Part shown: positions 40,305-49,861 of the stretch, piece by piece
Numbering within the stretch: position 1 is the first letter of the stretch
How the letters are laid out: each line of letters begins with the position of its first letter
DNA from: Thalassotalea atypica
Lineage (GTDB): Bacteria > Pseudomonadota > Gammaproteobacteria > Enterobacterales > Alteromonadaceae
Length of the DNA stretch: 64,000 bases
Direction: 5' to 3'
Assembly (NCBI RefSeq): GCF_030295975.1
Contig: NZ_AP027364.1
Span: forward strand, 372,001 to 436,000
Made by a program: the position numbers and the translations under genes
Notes under the pieces: model-generated
Databases searched by the model: none
What the model was told of the DNA's origin: nothing
Seen by the model: the letters and a program-made list of their open reading frames with translations, nothing else

Positions 40305-42218
40305 ATGCACCTATCGCTTCGGTTATTTCTGATAATCGTTGCGTTAACTGTCTATCCTCGAATTTCTGTTGCTGACAATAGTAAATTCGATCAACAGTTA
40401 GCCGACATCCAGCGTTTAGACGACAAAGCTCTTGTTTTGTCAGAACTCGCAACGCTCATGCAATCCGCTGATCTGGTGGCGAGTCAAAAATTCTCAGTTC
40501 ATTTAGCCATCATGTTTACTTATCATGAACTCAATGATTTAGATAAAGCGCTGGCGCAAGCTCAAAAGTCACAAGAATTTGCTAGCAATGTAGGTTTAAA
40601 AAAAGAAGTAGCAACGGCGCATAAAATGATCGGTGCAATGCACTATTACCGTGGCGAGAATAAAGCGGCGATAGTATCGTATGAAAGAGCGTTAGAAATA
40701 TTCATTGAAATGGAATTACCCGTATATCAAGCCAATTTACATAATAATATGGCACTGGTTTATACCACAACGGGTGAAATAGCAAAGGCCCTTCAGGCAT
40801 ATCAAACGGCAGAGCCGCTTTATCAAAAATATGGTGATGAAGAAGACAAAATTGATATTCGCTACAACATTGCGGGCCTGCATATTCGGTTAAAAAAATT
40901 CGATATAGCGATTGATATGTTGCATGAAGTAATCGAGAAGCGATTGCAAATGAGTGATGATGAAGATCTTGCTAGTGCTTATGCAGACATAGGTGTCGCC
41001 TATAAGCAAGCGAGACAATTCAAAAACGCTGAACATTATATGAATAAGGCGATGGATTATTATCTAGGCCAAAAGAACTTTTATCAGGTGACCTCGCAAT
41101 ATCAAAACCTATCTGATTTATATAATATTTCTGGCGAATACGAGAAGGCATATGATTACGCGCTTAAAACCATAGAACTTAGTCAAAAAGTCGGTCATAA
41201 AAAAGCGTTTGTTGGCGGGCTTTATACTCATGCCACATCTCTGTTTCAGCAGGGTCAGTTAGACGACGTGATCGAGCAGCTGGCACTGTCTACTCAGAAA
41301 GGCCAAGAAATAAACTATAAGCCCCAGATTATTGAAAATCTCGGGCTAAGCGCTCTGGCTCTTGCAGGTAAGCAAGATTTCACTAAATCATTGAAAGTTT
41401 ATCGCGAGTATTTACACGAAAAACACAAATTGGTGAATCTTGCATTAGATCAGCAATTGGCTCAGTTTGAAGTGCAGCAACTAACCAATCAGGTTCAAGA
41501 ACTGGAGCAAAATAAAAAGTTTCAATTGTTAGAGCAAAAACAACAGCGTCAAGCGTGGAAAAATACGGTATTCGCGAGTGTTGCAGGCGCCCTGTTGATA
41601 TTTTTTTTATATCGACGTCATGCGTTTAATCGTCTCAAACAAGATCTTGAAGTCAAAGTTAAGCAACGCACAATGGAATTGGAAGTCGCCAACAAAAGGC
41701 TGACAGAATTAAGTTTCCTTGATGGCATGACGGCGTTGTATAACCGCCGCAGTTTTGATGTTGATATGGCTGAAGCTTGGCAACGTCAAGCGAAAGATGG
41801 CGAAGCCTTTCAATTAGTCATTGCCAGTGTTGATATGTTTCATCAGTTCAACAGCAATCATGGACACCTAGCGGGTGACGATCTATTGAAAAAAATCGCT
41901 GCTCTGTTTAGAAAACACGTGCGTAGCCAAGATCGAGTTTATCGGTTCACCGGCAGTGAGTTTGCTGTACTTTGTTTAAGTTGTGAGATGACAGTTGCAA
42001 CTGAGTTGTTTGAAGATATCCTATCTAAAGTGGCCGCACTTGACATTCCCCATGACGGCAGTGATTACAAAGTAGTCACAATGAGTGCAGGTATTTGCCA
42101 ATCAGATGATCATGTTTTATCAACAGAGCAGCTAATCGACCGTGTCGACCAGCGCCTATACATTGCGAAGAAAACAGGAAGGAATCAAGTGATTAATCAG
42201 GTCGTAAAAGCAACTTAA
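40305..42218 (+). CDS. TPR-repeat protein with C-terminal degenerate GGDEF domain
   Basis: 637 residues. A signal peptide (about 1-23) precedes a periplasmic tetratricopeptide region (about 40-390, repeats such as AKALQAYQTAEPLYQKYGD). A coiled segment, a transmembrane helix near 425-440 and a second coiled segment lead to a GGDEF domain (about 470-637). The signature is RFTGSEFAV instead of GG[D/E]EF, and the usual FKxxND is FHQFNS, so catalytic residues look lost. The inhibitory-site RxxD (RSQD) is kept five residues upstream of the signature. It is therefore more likely a c-di-GMP receptor or inert sensor than a cyclase. Confidence 0.85.
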   Translation: MHLSLRLFLIIVALTVYPRISVADNSKFDQQLADIQRLDDKALVLSELATLMQSADLVASQKFSVHLAIMFTYHELNDLDKALAQAQKSQEFASNVGLKKEVATAHKMIGAMHYYRGENKAAIVSYERALEIFIEMELPVYQANLHNNMALVYTTTGEIAKALQAYQTAEPLYQKYGDEEDKIDIRYNIAGLHIRLKKFDIAIDMLHEVIEKRLQMSDDEDLASAYADIGVAYKQARQFKNAEHYMNKAMDYYLGQKNFYQVTSQYQNLSDLYNISGEYEKAYDYALKTIELSQKVGHKKAFVGGLYTHATSLFQQGQLDDVIEQLALSTQKGQEINYKPQIIENLGLSALALAGKQDFTKSLKVYREYLHEKHKLVNLALDQQLAQFEVQQLTNQVQELEQNKKFQLLEQKQQRQAWKNTVFASVAGALLIFFLYRRHAFNRLKQDLEVKVKQRTMELEVANKRLTELSFLDGMTALYNRRSFDVDMAEAWQRQAKDGEAFQLVIASVDMFHQFNSNHGHLAGDDLLKKIAALFRKHVRSQDRVYRFTGSEFAVLCLSCEMTVATELFEDILSKVAALDIPHDGSDYKVVTMSAGICQSDDHVLSTEQLIDRVDQRLYIAKKTGRNQVINQVVKAT

Positions 42219-42251
42219 CAAGATGCAACGCCGTTTTTTTTGCTGAAAGAG

Positions 42252-42482
42252 TTACTCATGGTTGTCTTGATTGAAGTGTTCTTTGGGCATGATATTTACG
42301 GTTTCATGTAATTCTGAATAAACCAAAACGGCACTGCCGTTTTGTAACTGCAGCTTTACCTGCGCAATTTTATCCGCAATGGCGACGTCTTGTGCTCCAT
42401 ACTCTGTTCCTTCACGCAGTACGAATTCCTTGATGATATTTTCAAGAATTTCAGGCGCTACTTGCTCAATGGGGATGATCAT
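42252..42482 (-). CDS. yheU: YheU-family small protein
   Basis: 76 residues from ATG 42482; a longer frame extends into yheT but the family starts MIIPIEQ. Conserved segments are [10 protein letters not shown] and [15 protein letters not shown]. Function is unknown. It overlaps the yheT stop by 4 bp (ATGA), the usual yheT-yheU pairing. Confidence 0.93.
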   Translation of the reverse strand: MIIPIEQVAPEILENIIKEFVLREGTEYGAQDVAIADKIAQVKLQLQNGSAVLVYSELHETVNIMPKEHFNQDNHE

Positions 42483-43450
42483 AAATGCTGCTCCAAATAG
42501 TCGGGAATACGCTTGTCTAACCAATACAATGGCTTCATTGGATTACGGCCTGAGATGAAGCCTACATGGCCCCCTTTTCGGCAAACTTCAAAGGTTAAAT
42601 GTTCAGGTAGTGGTTGATGAGGAACAATGGTTTCATGATCTAAAAATGGGTCATCTGCTGCATGAATAAATAAGCTATTGTTTTTGATGTCACCAATAAC
42701 AAACTTTCCACTTGCTTGGCGATAATAATGCTCGGCACCTTCAAATCCATTGATAGGGGCAGTGACATGTTGATCGAAATCCCACATTTTAGTGATGCTT
42801 GATAAATGTATTGAGCAAACTTGCGGCAGCAAATTCATTTCCATTTTTTCACGAGTGGCCGTTTTTAGCATATCAACAAGATATTTTTGATAAATCTTTG
42901 AAAAGCCTCTGCCGATTTTCTTGCTACAACTTGATAGATCTAGTGGTGCGCAAATAATGCAAGCGGCTTTATACGGATTTCCAGGGACTTGAGCTAGATA
43001 ACGCGTCAATACGTTCCCACCTAAAGAAAACCCTACGACAGACAATGGTGCATTAGGGTAATGTTGTTCAAGCCATTGGGTGAGATAATTTATATCACGA
43101 GTGTCGCCTGAGTGATAAGAAGGTCCTTGACGATTAGGTCTACCACTACAGCCTCTAAAATGCATTAGTACGCCAATCCAGCCTTTCGCTGTAATGGCTG
43201 TTAATAAGCCTTTAGCGTAATGGCTATCCACAGAGCCCGCTAAGCCGTGCAATACTACAACAATGGGTTTGGTAGTACTTTTATCAGGAATTTGAGTCCA
43301 AACCAAATCGATAAAATCATTATCTGGGGTTTCCAGTGTTTCAACATGACCGTTAAAAACCAGCTTTCGTCTAAGCCATTTGGCAGCGATAGTTTGAACG
43401 TGTGGGTTAGAAAGCCACCATGCAGGTTTAAAGTCGCTATTTACCACCAT
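42479..43450 (-). CDS. yheT: alpha/beta hydrolase YheT
   Basis: 323 residues. It begins with [15 protein letters not shown], the YheT signature. Oxyanion region VLHGLAGS, nucleophile GFSLGGN (Ser near residue 144), a late Asp in [11 protein letters not shown] and His in GGHVGF complete the triad. The family is an ABHD-like carboxylesterase group of unknown substrate. It forms an operon with yheU. Confidence 0.93.
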   Translation of the reverse strand: MVVNSDFKPAWWLSNPHVQTIAAKWLRRKLVFNGHVETLETPDNDFIDLVWTQIPDKSTTKPIVVVLHGLAGSVDSHYAKGLLTAITAKGWIGVLMHFRGCSGRPNRQGPSYHSGDTRDINYLTQWLEQHYPNAPLSVVGFSLGGNVLTRYLAQVPGNPYKAACIICAPLDLSSCSKKIGRGFSKIYQKYLVDMLKTATREKMEMNLLPQVCSIHLSSITKMWDFDQHVTAPINGFEGAEHYYRQASGKFVIGDIKNNSLFIHAADDPFLDHETIVPHQPLPEHLTFEVCRKGGHVGFISGRNPMKPLYWLDKRIPDYLEQHL

Positions 43451-43487
43451 GAAAATATCCAGTCCTTAAGGTTCATAATTCATAAAA

Positions 43488-43509
43488 AAGCTCGCCGATT
43501 GGCGAGCTT
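43488..43509 (-). terminator. Rho-independent terminator of the flagellin-like gene
   Basis: Stem AAGCTCGCC / GGCGAGCTT with a GATT (or AATC) loop. On the minus strand it is followed by a six-base T-run. Confidence 0.88.
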
Positions 43510-43534
43510 GATATTATAACCTCGATGTAACCGA

Positions 43535-44227
43535 TTAGACTACTTGATTAATCAGCAAGCCTTTTCTTGCTTCTTCATCGTCTTTTTTGGCAACAATAGA
43601 TGCTTGCAATAGTACATTCAATTGCTCTTGGTTAGTCGTTGTCTCAGCAAAATCGGTATCTTCGATACGAGATCTTGAGTTGCTAACATTGACTACTGAA
43701 GTGTCATACGTACTGACTTGGCTAGATAAGCCGCTACTGTTTGCACCAAGTGCGACAGCTTCTTCGTTTACAACTTCCAGTGCAGTGTTAATAGAGTCTT
43801 GTGTTGTACTGGGATCTGATGCGTCTAGTGGTGCAAGAAAATTTGGATCGCCCAACACTTCGCCCGCTAGGGCATTTATTTGCTCGGTCAGTTCGTCTAG
43901 CTCATTTTGAATTGCATCAGAATCATTCAATGGACTACCTGAGGCAACACTCAATTCATTGGCACGTTGCAAACTATCATTGATCGCGGTTAGTCCACCT
44001 TCTTGAACAGTGTTATAGTTGATTTGATCCTGGGCGTTTACACTGAGCTGCGCATTTTCATTGATTTCAGCAGTTAATCGGCTAGCGATTTGCAAGCCGG
44101 CAGGGTCGTCATCGGCACCATTAATTCGTTTTCCCGACGCAATTTTCTCGTCTTCTTCTTCTCGCTGTTTTTGCTGTTGAGAAATTAAACTCAATGAAGC
44201 TGACGTTTGATTAACAGATAACTCCAT
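43535..44227 (-). CDS. orphan short flagellin-like protein
   Basis: 230 residues. The N-terminal D0/D1 flagellin pattern is clear: KIASGKRINGADDDPAGLQI followed by NAQDQINYNTVQEGGLTAIN and LQRANELSVASGSPLNDSD. The C-terminal D1 shows SRSRIEDTDFAETTTNQEQL. The extreme C-terminus departs from the usual AQANQ..VLSLL end: it reads ASIVAKKDDEEARKGLLI. The protein lacks any large variable D2/D3 region and sits far from other flagellar genes, with its own terminator. It could be a minor filament subunit, a FlgL-like junction protein, or a flagellin-derived protein of other use. Confidence 0.8.
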   Translation of the reverse strand: MELSVNQTSASLSLISQQQKQREEEDEKIASGKRINGADDDPAGLQIASRLTAEINENAQLSVNAQDQINYNTVQEGGLTAINDSLQRANELSVASGSPLNDSDAIQNELDELTEQINALAGEVLGDPNFLAPLDASDPSTTQDSINTALEVVNEEAVALGANSSGLSSQVSTYDTSVVNVSNSRSRIEDTDFAETTTNQEQLNVLLQASIVAKKDDEEARKGLLINQVV

Positions 44228-44351
44228 AATACCACCTTATAACATTTACCAGCCTTAATTATAGCAAACTAACACACAACAAATGGTTAATATTTGTACA
44301 TTTTGGGGGAGGGGACATTTTGGTATTATTTTTGTTAATAAAAATAAATAA

Positions 44352-44480
44352 TTACTTGTCTTCGGCAATATTTTTTAGGAAGTAATAAACGTAAAATGAG
44401 CAAATTCCCAGCACTATAGCTAGACCAGCCATTGAAAACCAAAATACAGGATCGTTAGCAAAACTCTTAAGTAATTCCAT
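44352..44480 (-). CDS. DUF3149-like single-pass membrane protein, 42 aa
   Basis: ATG at 44480 with GGAG upstream, TAA at 44354-44352. It reads MELLKSFANDPVFWFSMAG, then a continuous hydrophobic helix, then YYFLKNIAEDK. The FxxDPVFWxSxxGL opening and the short charged tail agree with DUF3149 proteins known from marine gammaproteobacteria. Function is unknown. Confidence 0.72.
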   Translation of the reverse strand: MELLKSFANDPVFWFSMAGLAIVLGICSFYVYYFLKNIAEDK

Positions 44481-44578
44481 GGTGAACTCCTTATTTAATG
44501 TTCTATCTCATTTTAAATAAGGAGTTGTTGCGAAGTTGTGATTCAGATCAAATCTAGTAATAAAAGTAGGGTTATTGG

Positions 44579-45307
44579 TTATTTATTCGCGTTTTTCGCT
44601 TTCATCTCTGCTTGAGCAATTAAATTTTGATACAATATTTCAGCCTTTTCTCGCGCTTTCTCTATTTGGGTATTGCCTAAGTTCCGTTCGTCTAATACTC
44701 GACTTGTTTCTGCTGGTGTGTAGCCATTTCGAGAAGAAATAATGTTCCAAATGTAAGACTCTTCAATACTCTTATTAACACCTAACCCTTCAGCATAAAG
44801 TAAGGCAAGGTTAAACTGAGCCAACGCATAATTTTGTTTGGCTGCTTTTTCATAGCTTCGCGCCGCATTCTTAAAATCTTTGTATGTACCTGTGCCATTG
44901 GCATACATTACCCCAAGATTAAATTGAGCACTTGCCAGCCCTTTATTTGCGGCGGCTTTGGTGAGTTCGAACGCTTTAGCTTCGTTTTTGGCAGTGACGT
45001 CTCCTTCACTGTACATCAATGCTAGTTCAAACTGAGCATCGGGGTAATTTTGATCTGCAGCTAATGTTAATAATTCAAATGCTTTTTTAGGGTCTTTCTT
45101 CATGCCCCAGCCGTTTAAGTGCATCATGGCCATTTGATACTGTCCAGGTGCATACCCTTCCTCAACTAAAGGCGTAAATTCGGTAATTGCTGCTTTAAAT
45201 TGCCCGCGATTGAGTTCATACATGCCCTGTTTTAAATCAGCAGCCACGCTAACGTGAGTAGTAATAGCAATCGTGCAAAACGAAATGATCGACAGTATCT
45301 TTTTCAT
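44579..45307 (-). CDS. secreted Sel1-repeat (SLR) protein
   Basis: 242 residues from ATG 45307 (MKKILSII); a start at 45331 adds eight residues. The signal peptide ends near SVAA. About five Sel1 repeats follow, for example AAKQNYALAQFNLALLYAEG and AANKGLASAQFNLGVMYANG. Sel1 proteins are periplasmic adaptors in envelope or secretion functions. No partner is obvious from the neighbours. Confidence 0.88.
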   Translation of the reverse strand: MKKILSIISFCTIAITTHVSVAADLKQGMYELNRGQFKAAITEFTPLVEEGYAPGQYQMAMMHLNGWGMKKDPKKAFELLTLAADQNYPDAQFELALMYSEGDVTAKNEAKAFELTKAAANKGLASAQFNLGVMYANGTGTYKDFKNAARSYEKAAKQNYALAQFNLALLYAEGLGVNKSIEESYIWNIISSRNGYTPAETSRVLDERNLGNTQIEKAREKAEILYQNLIAQAEMKAKNANK

Positions 45308-45395
45308 CGTAATTCTCTTTGTTGTCAGCAATGCTTATCTTTTAGTGTAGCAAAGAGCTGAGCGGTTTGAATTTTCTATCAAGACAAATGGTTAA

Positions 45396-47294
45396 TTAAT
45401 CATTTAAACTCGACATAATTTGGTCTATTTGTTCTTCCAAATCAAGCCATTGTAGCTCATGTTCAGCAATATTCTCAGTTAATTTACCTTGTGCTTTTAG
45501 CAGCCGGGAAAGCTCCGCCTTGTCGTCTGACTGATAAATGCTGCCGTCAGCTAATACGGACTCAATTTCATCGAGTTCTTGCTGCCATTTTTCCATTTGT
45601 GCATTGATTTTATCGACTTGCTTTTTTAGCGGGGCTGCTTTTTTTCTCAACTCCGCTTGCTGCTGGCGTATCGCTTTTTTATCAACGGTTGGAGACTTTT
45701 CAATAGTCGATGCGGTTGCGGCTTTTTTATCCTGATGTAACCATTGATGATAATCATCAATGTCACCGCTAAAATCAGCGACTTTACCTTGACCAACAAG
45801 TAAGAACTCATCAACACATGACTCTAGTAAATAACGATCATGAGCAATTAATATGATAGCTCCATCAAAATCCTGTAGCGCCATGACAATTGCCTGGCGC
45901 ATTTCTAAATCTAGGTGGTTGGTCGGTTCATCGAGTAATAACAACTGTGGCTTGGCTAGCACAATCATGGCTAGTACTAAGCGCGCCTTTTCTCCACCAG
46001 ACATGGTGTCAATTACAGACAACGCTTGATCGCCACTAAAGCCAAACCGACCTAAAAATGACCGCGCTTCTAATTCGGTAAACTCAGGCTTCTCTCTGAT
46101 GATATGCTCGATGGCTGTAGAATTTGAATGTAATTGCTCAAGCTGGTGTTGAGAAAAGTAGCCTATTTTCAATTCTTGGGCTGAAAAACGTTTTCCGGCT
46201 AATAATTGGATTTCTCCGGCGAGCGTCTTAATTAACGTTGATTTACCAGCACCATTGCGTCCTAGTAGGCCCAAACGTGTTCCTGGTACTAAAGTAATAT
46301 TAACGTTAGCTAGTATTTTTATATCGCCATAGCCACAATTAGTATCAGTAAGTGAAAGTAGTGGGTAGGGCAGATTTTCTGGTGTTTCAAAGCTAAAGGT
46401 AAATTGCGAATCGACATGTGCCGGCGCTAAATCAGGTAATTTTTGAAGGCGCTTTAATCGACTTTGGGCTTGTTTAGCTTTACTGGCTTTTGCGCGAAAG
46501 CGGTCAACAAATTTGGTTAAGTGTGCTACTTCTCGTTGTTGTTTCTGAAATTGCGCATCTTGTTGAGATAAGTGTTCTGCGCGCTGACGTTCAAACGAGG
46601 TATAATTGCCCGAGTATAGCTTTGCTTTTTGTTGTTCAATATGCAATATTTGACCGATGACATCGTCAAGAAAGTCACGATCGTGAGAAATTAGCATCAA
46701 CGTACCGTCGTATCGTTTTAGCCAATTTTGCAGCCAAATTACTGCGTCCAAATCTAAATGGTTAGTCGGCTCATCAAGCAACAATAAATCAGCGCGGCTG
46801 ATCAAGGCTTGGGCAAGGTTGAGTCGCATGCGCCAACCACCTGAAAAACTCTTCACAGGTAAGCTTAATTGTTCTTGTAAAAAACCTAAACCATGGAGTA
46901 ATTCGCCTGCTCTTGCGGCAAGGCTGTAACCGTTTATTGCATCAATTTGATTGATGATAATGGCTTCTTGATTACCGTTATCGGTCGCACGAGCTTGTTC
47001 TAGCTCTTGTTCTAATGCTCTATATTCTTGGTCGCCGTCAATGACGTAATCTAGTGCTGACTTATCAAGCGCGGGTGTTTCTTGTTTTACTGTGGCAATC
47101 TTCCAGCGACTAGGCAAGTTAAGATTACCTTGATCAGGTGAAAGATGGCCCAATAATACCGAAAACAATGATGACTTTCCGCAACCATTTGCGCCAACCA
47201 GCCCAACTTTGTGGTTGGCATGAATAGCAAAGTTAGCATCAATGATTAGATTTTTAGCGCCGCGATTTACGCTAAGGTTATTAGCAGTGATCAA
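45396..47294 (-). CDS. yheS: ABC-F ATPase YheS
   Basis: 632 residues with two ABC modules. Walker A motifs are GANGCGKSSLF and GRNGAGKSTLI. Signatures are SFSGGWRMRLNLAQAL and TMSGGEKARLVLAMIV; Walker B is LLLLDEPTNHLDL in both. An arm and a linker rich in Lys and Gln lie between them, and a C-terminal coiled coil (about 550-632) follows. ABC-F proteins act on the ribosome E site; YheS relieves stalling on certain nascent chains. It is divergent from yheV. Confidence 0.95.
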   Translation of the reverse strand: MITANNLSVNRGAKNLIIDANFAIHANHKVGLVGANGCGKSSLFSVLLGHLSPDQGNLNLPSRWKIATVKQETPALDKSALDYVIDGDQEYRALEQELEQARATDNGNQEAIIINQIDAINGYSLAARAGELLHGLGFLQEQLSLPVKSFSGGWRMRLNLAQALISRADLLLLDEPTNHLDLDAVIWLQNWLKRYDGTLMLISHDRDFLDDVIGQILHIEQQKAKLYSGNYTSFERQRAEHLSQQDAQFQKQQREVAHLTKFVDRFRAKASKAKQAQSRLKRLQKLPDLAPAHVDSQFTFSFETPENLPYPLLSLTDTNCGYGDIKILANVNITLVPGTRLGLLGRNGAGKSTLIKTLAGEIQLLAGKRFSAQELKIGYFSQHQLEQLHSNSTAIEHIIREKPEFTELEARSFLGRFGFSGDQALSVIDTMSGGEKARLVLAMIVLAKPQLLLLDEPTNHLDLEMRQAIVMALQDFDGAIILIAHDRYLLESCVDEFLLVGQGKVADFSGDIDDYHQWLHQDKKAATASTIEKSPTVDKKAIRQQQAELRKKAAPLKKQVDKINAQMEKWQQELDEIESVLADGSIYQSDDKAELSRLLKAQGKLTENIAEHELQWLDLEEQIDQIMSSLND

Positions 47295-47391
47295 TCCACT
47301 GTCCTCAAATTTAATAATGGTACTATTGTCCTTTTCCCACAGGTGACATTCAAGTTAAAATAACGAGGAATGGCTATCAAAGAGATATAAT

Positions 47392-47586
47392 GTGAAAAAA
47401 CGATTTATCGCTGGAGCAATATGCCCCAAATGCAAAGCTATGGATACTATGGCTTTAACGAAAGAAAATGCTGTCGAAACGGTAACGTGTGTTCAATGTG
47501 GCGAAACCATGTCACAACCTGAGGCGCATGTTGAAAAAGAAGTGCGTGACCAAGAGCAAGTCATTGGCATTTTCAAGCCTGAATAG
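47392..47586 (+). CDS. yheV: YheV-family zinc-ribbon protein
   Basis: 64 residues from a GTG start. KKRFIAGAICPKCKAMDTM and CVQCGE form a CxxC...CxxC zinc ribbon, and the end EQVIGIFKPE matches YheV. Function is unknown. It is divergent from yheS and convergent with slyX. Confidence 0.92.
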   Translation: MKKRFIAGAICPKCKAMDTMALTKENAVETVTCVQCGETMSQPEAHVEKEVRDQEQVIGIFKPE

Positions 47587-47619
47587 TTTATAGGTGGTTT
47601 ATCCTTTTCGAGCAAAGGC

Positions 47620-47856
47620 TTAATAGTGCGGTGGAGGTGGCTCGATCTCAACTTGAGTATCAGGCGAGGTCGTGGACTCTTTGATCCGCGCTGCAATTAA
47701 ACGCATGTTTTCTTTGAGTTCAGCTAACTGTGCTTGGTGAATGGTGAGTTCTTGATTCAGTTGTTCAATAACATCATCTTGAAACGCATTACGCGCTTCT
47801 AATGACTCAAGACGATGTTCGAGTTCGTTTAATGTGTTTAATTCGGCAGCTGCCAT
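47620..47856 (-). CDS. slyX: SlyX family protein
   Basis: 78 residues. A heptad coiled coil (LEHRLESLEARNAFQDDVIEQLN) is followed by the SlyX-typical C-terminal PPPPHY. Function is unknown; the gene lies close to fkpA in many gammaproteobacteria. Its start overlaps the end of the WD40 gene by 19 bp, so the two are probably co-transcribed. Confidence 0.92.
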   Translation of the reverse strand: MAAAELNTLNELEHRLESLEARNAFQDDVIEQLNQELTIHQAQLAELKENMRLIAARIKESTTSPDTQVEIEPPPPHY

Positions 47857-48860
47857 AATTCAGCGTATCCTGAAGAGCTTTCGGTAATAATGCTGTTATT
47901 ATCCCTAAAAGCGGCACTGTACACAACCGCGCCCGCCGGACGAATGTCTTTTCTTGGGGTAACACGCCAGCTTTGAATGCGATCTCCTGTACCAATACTC
48001 CATAAACTGATTTTTCTCGTTGGTGCGCCGGTTAATAGCTGTGTGCCATCAGGAGAGAATTGTACAGAGCTAAACACTTCTTGTCGGTTAGTGTATTTTA
48101 AATTTTGAATCAATTGACCCGTTTTTAAGTTCCAAATATTCGCATCTTTCTTACTGTCTGCGGTAAATGCATAACGACCTTGAGGATCTAGTGCGACTTT
48201 GGTCACCCGACTGGGGTGATTGAATTTATAAATGACCTGTCCGGTCTGCGTATCCCATACATTTGCAATAAAGTCATTGCCGCCAGAAATCGCAATACGA
48301 CCATTGGGCAGCATATCTACCGAATTAATTTTCTCTGTATGCCCTAAAAACTCGAGGCGCCTGCCATTTCGCATAGTGACATGCACCACCGTGCCATTTG
48401 ACTTGCCAATTAATAGGTAATTGCCATTGTTCGCGACGGCAATATCTCGAATGTTGGACTCTCTTACTTTCCAATATCCTTCAGAAAGTCCTGTTTCTAT
48501 ATTCCAAAGAGCAAAGCTTTCGCGATTGGCGGTTAATGCGTGGCTATTATTGTCACTGATGTCGATAGCTAGCACTAAATTATCAGCACTGTTTTGTTCT
48601 TGTGACCAGGTGAACTTCAAGGCGTTTTTTTGTAAGTCCCAAACACTAATGCCGTGATGGATAGATGAGACGACGCTGAGTGTTGCATCATTAGATATAG
48701 TTGCAGCATATGCCCCTTCCGCCGCATGTTGCCAGCGCTCAATTGGTGCATCGCCAGTTGGTTGGCAACCTAGTAAAAAGGTAGCTAAAAGCGGTAAAAC
48801 GAGCCGATAAATAAAAAGATTACATTTATTCAATATATTTATACTTTTTTCTCTGGGCAT
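47838..48860 (-). CDS. WD40-repeat lipoprotein
   Basis: 340 residues. A hydrophobic leader ends in the lipobox LLGC (Cys32), so the product is probably a lipoprotein. About six WD40 blades follow, for example GHTEKINSVDMLPNGRIAISGGNDFIANVWDTQTG. The propeller would be a protein-interaction platform in the periplasm. The 19-bp overlap with slyX suggests coupling. Confidence 0.85.
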   Translation of the reverse strand: MPREKSINILNKCNLFIYRLVLPLLATFLLGCQPTGDAPIERWQHAAEGAYAATISNDATLSVVSSIHHGISVWDLQKNALKFTWSQEQNSADNLVLAIDISDNNSHALTANRESFALWNIETGLSEGYWKVRESNIRDIAVANNGNYLLIGKSNGTVVHVTMRNGRRLEFLGHTEKINSVDMLPNGRIAISGGNDFIANVWDTQTGQVIYKFNHPSRVTKVALDPQGRYAFTADSKKDANIWNLKTGQLIQNLKYTNRQEVFSSVQFSPDGTQLLTGAPTRKISLWSIGTGDRIQSWRVTPRKDIRPAGAVVYSAAFRDNNSIITESSSGYAELWQLPN

Positions 48861-48964
48861 TTGTCGTTAGTATAAGTCTTTTTTTACGCGATTAAATAAG
48901 ATTACTAAAATAATTGCCGGTGAGAAACCTTCGCCAGAAATCTATTTAAGTTATGGAGATATAA

Positions 48965-49741
48965 ATGAAATTGTTTAAACCAGCTATGGTTGCTATTGCA
49001 CTTGCTACTGTTATGGGTTGTCAGGAACAAGCAAAAACAGAAGAGACTGTTGTTGCAGCCCCAGTTCTAGAAACTGAAATCCAAAAGCAATCATATGGCT
49101 TAGGTGCGTCAATTGGTATGTATATGGAGCGTAATTTAGAAGAACATACTAAATTAGGTCTTAACCTAGACAAAGACCTTATCATTAAAGGCTTTATGGA
49201 AAGTATTGATGGAAACTCTCAAATTCCTCAAGAAGAAATCCAAGGTTTACTGATGGCACTAGATCAGGAAATGAAAGCTAAACAGCAAGAAAAATTAGCG
49301 GCTGAAACTGCAGCAGCTTTAGCTGAAGGTCAACAATACTTAGAGCAAAACGCGAAACTTGAGGGTGTTCAAGTAACTGATTCTGGTATTCAGTATGTTG
49401 TTTTGGCGGAAGGTGAAGGCGAAAAGCCGTTAGCGACTGATACTGTTAAAGTACATTACACTGGTTCTTTCATTAATGGTGAAGTTTTCGACAGCTCTGT
49501 AGATCGTGGCGAACCAACAACATTCCCACTAAACCGTGTTATCCCGGGTTGGACTGAAGGTGTTCAGTTAATGTCTGTTGGTGCTAAGTACAAATTCACT
49601 ATTCCCGCAAACCTAGCATACGGTGAAGCAGGTAGCCCTCCGCGCATCCCAGGTAATTCAGTATTGAACTTTGAAGTTGAATTATTAGAGATTCAAAAAG
49701 CTGAGCCAGCGCCACAAGTGGGTGCGCAAGCAGCGCAGTAA
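48965..49741 (+). CDS. fkpA: FKBP-type peptidyl-prolyl isomerase FkpA
   Basis: 258 residues, with GGAG seven bases before the ATG. The leader ends VMGCQ, suggesting a lipoprotein form. The N-terminal dimerisation domain contains KQSYGLGASIGMYMERNLEE. The FKBP domain (about 145-245) has VKVHYTGSFINGEVFDSSVDRG and PANLAYGEAGSPPRIP. It is a periplasmic folding catalyst and chaperone with its own terminator. Confidence 0.95.
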   Translation: MKLFKPAMVAIALATVMGCQEQAKTEETVVAAPVLETEIQKQSYGLGASIGMYMERNLEEHTKLGLNLDKDLIIKGFMESIDGNSQIPQEEIQGLLMALDQEMKAKQQEKLAAETAAALAEGQQYLEQNAKLEGVQVTDSGIQYVVLAEGEGEKPLATDTVKVHYTGSFINGEVFDSSVDRGEPTTFPLNRVIPGWTEGVQLMSVGAKYKFTIPANLAYGEAGSPPRIPGNSVLNFEVELLEIQKAEPAPQVGAQAAQ

Positions 49742-49768
49742 TTAATTAAATAATTTATGATGACAATC

Positions 49769-49797
49769 AAAAGCGAGCTAGGGCTCGCTTTTTTTAT
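49769..49797 (+). terminator. Rho-independent terminator of fkpA
   Basis: Stem AAAAGCGAGC / GCTCGCTTTT around a TAGG loop, with a continuing T-run. Confidence 0.92.
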
Positions 49798-49861
49798 GCC
49801 TGCTATTTGACAGAAAATTAAGTAAAATATCGCACATCAATATTCTGATCTTTAAGACACA

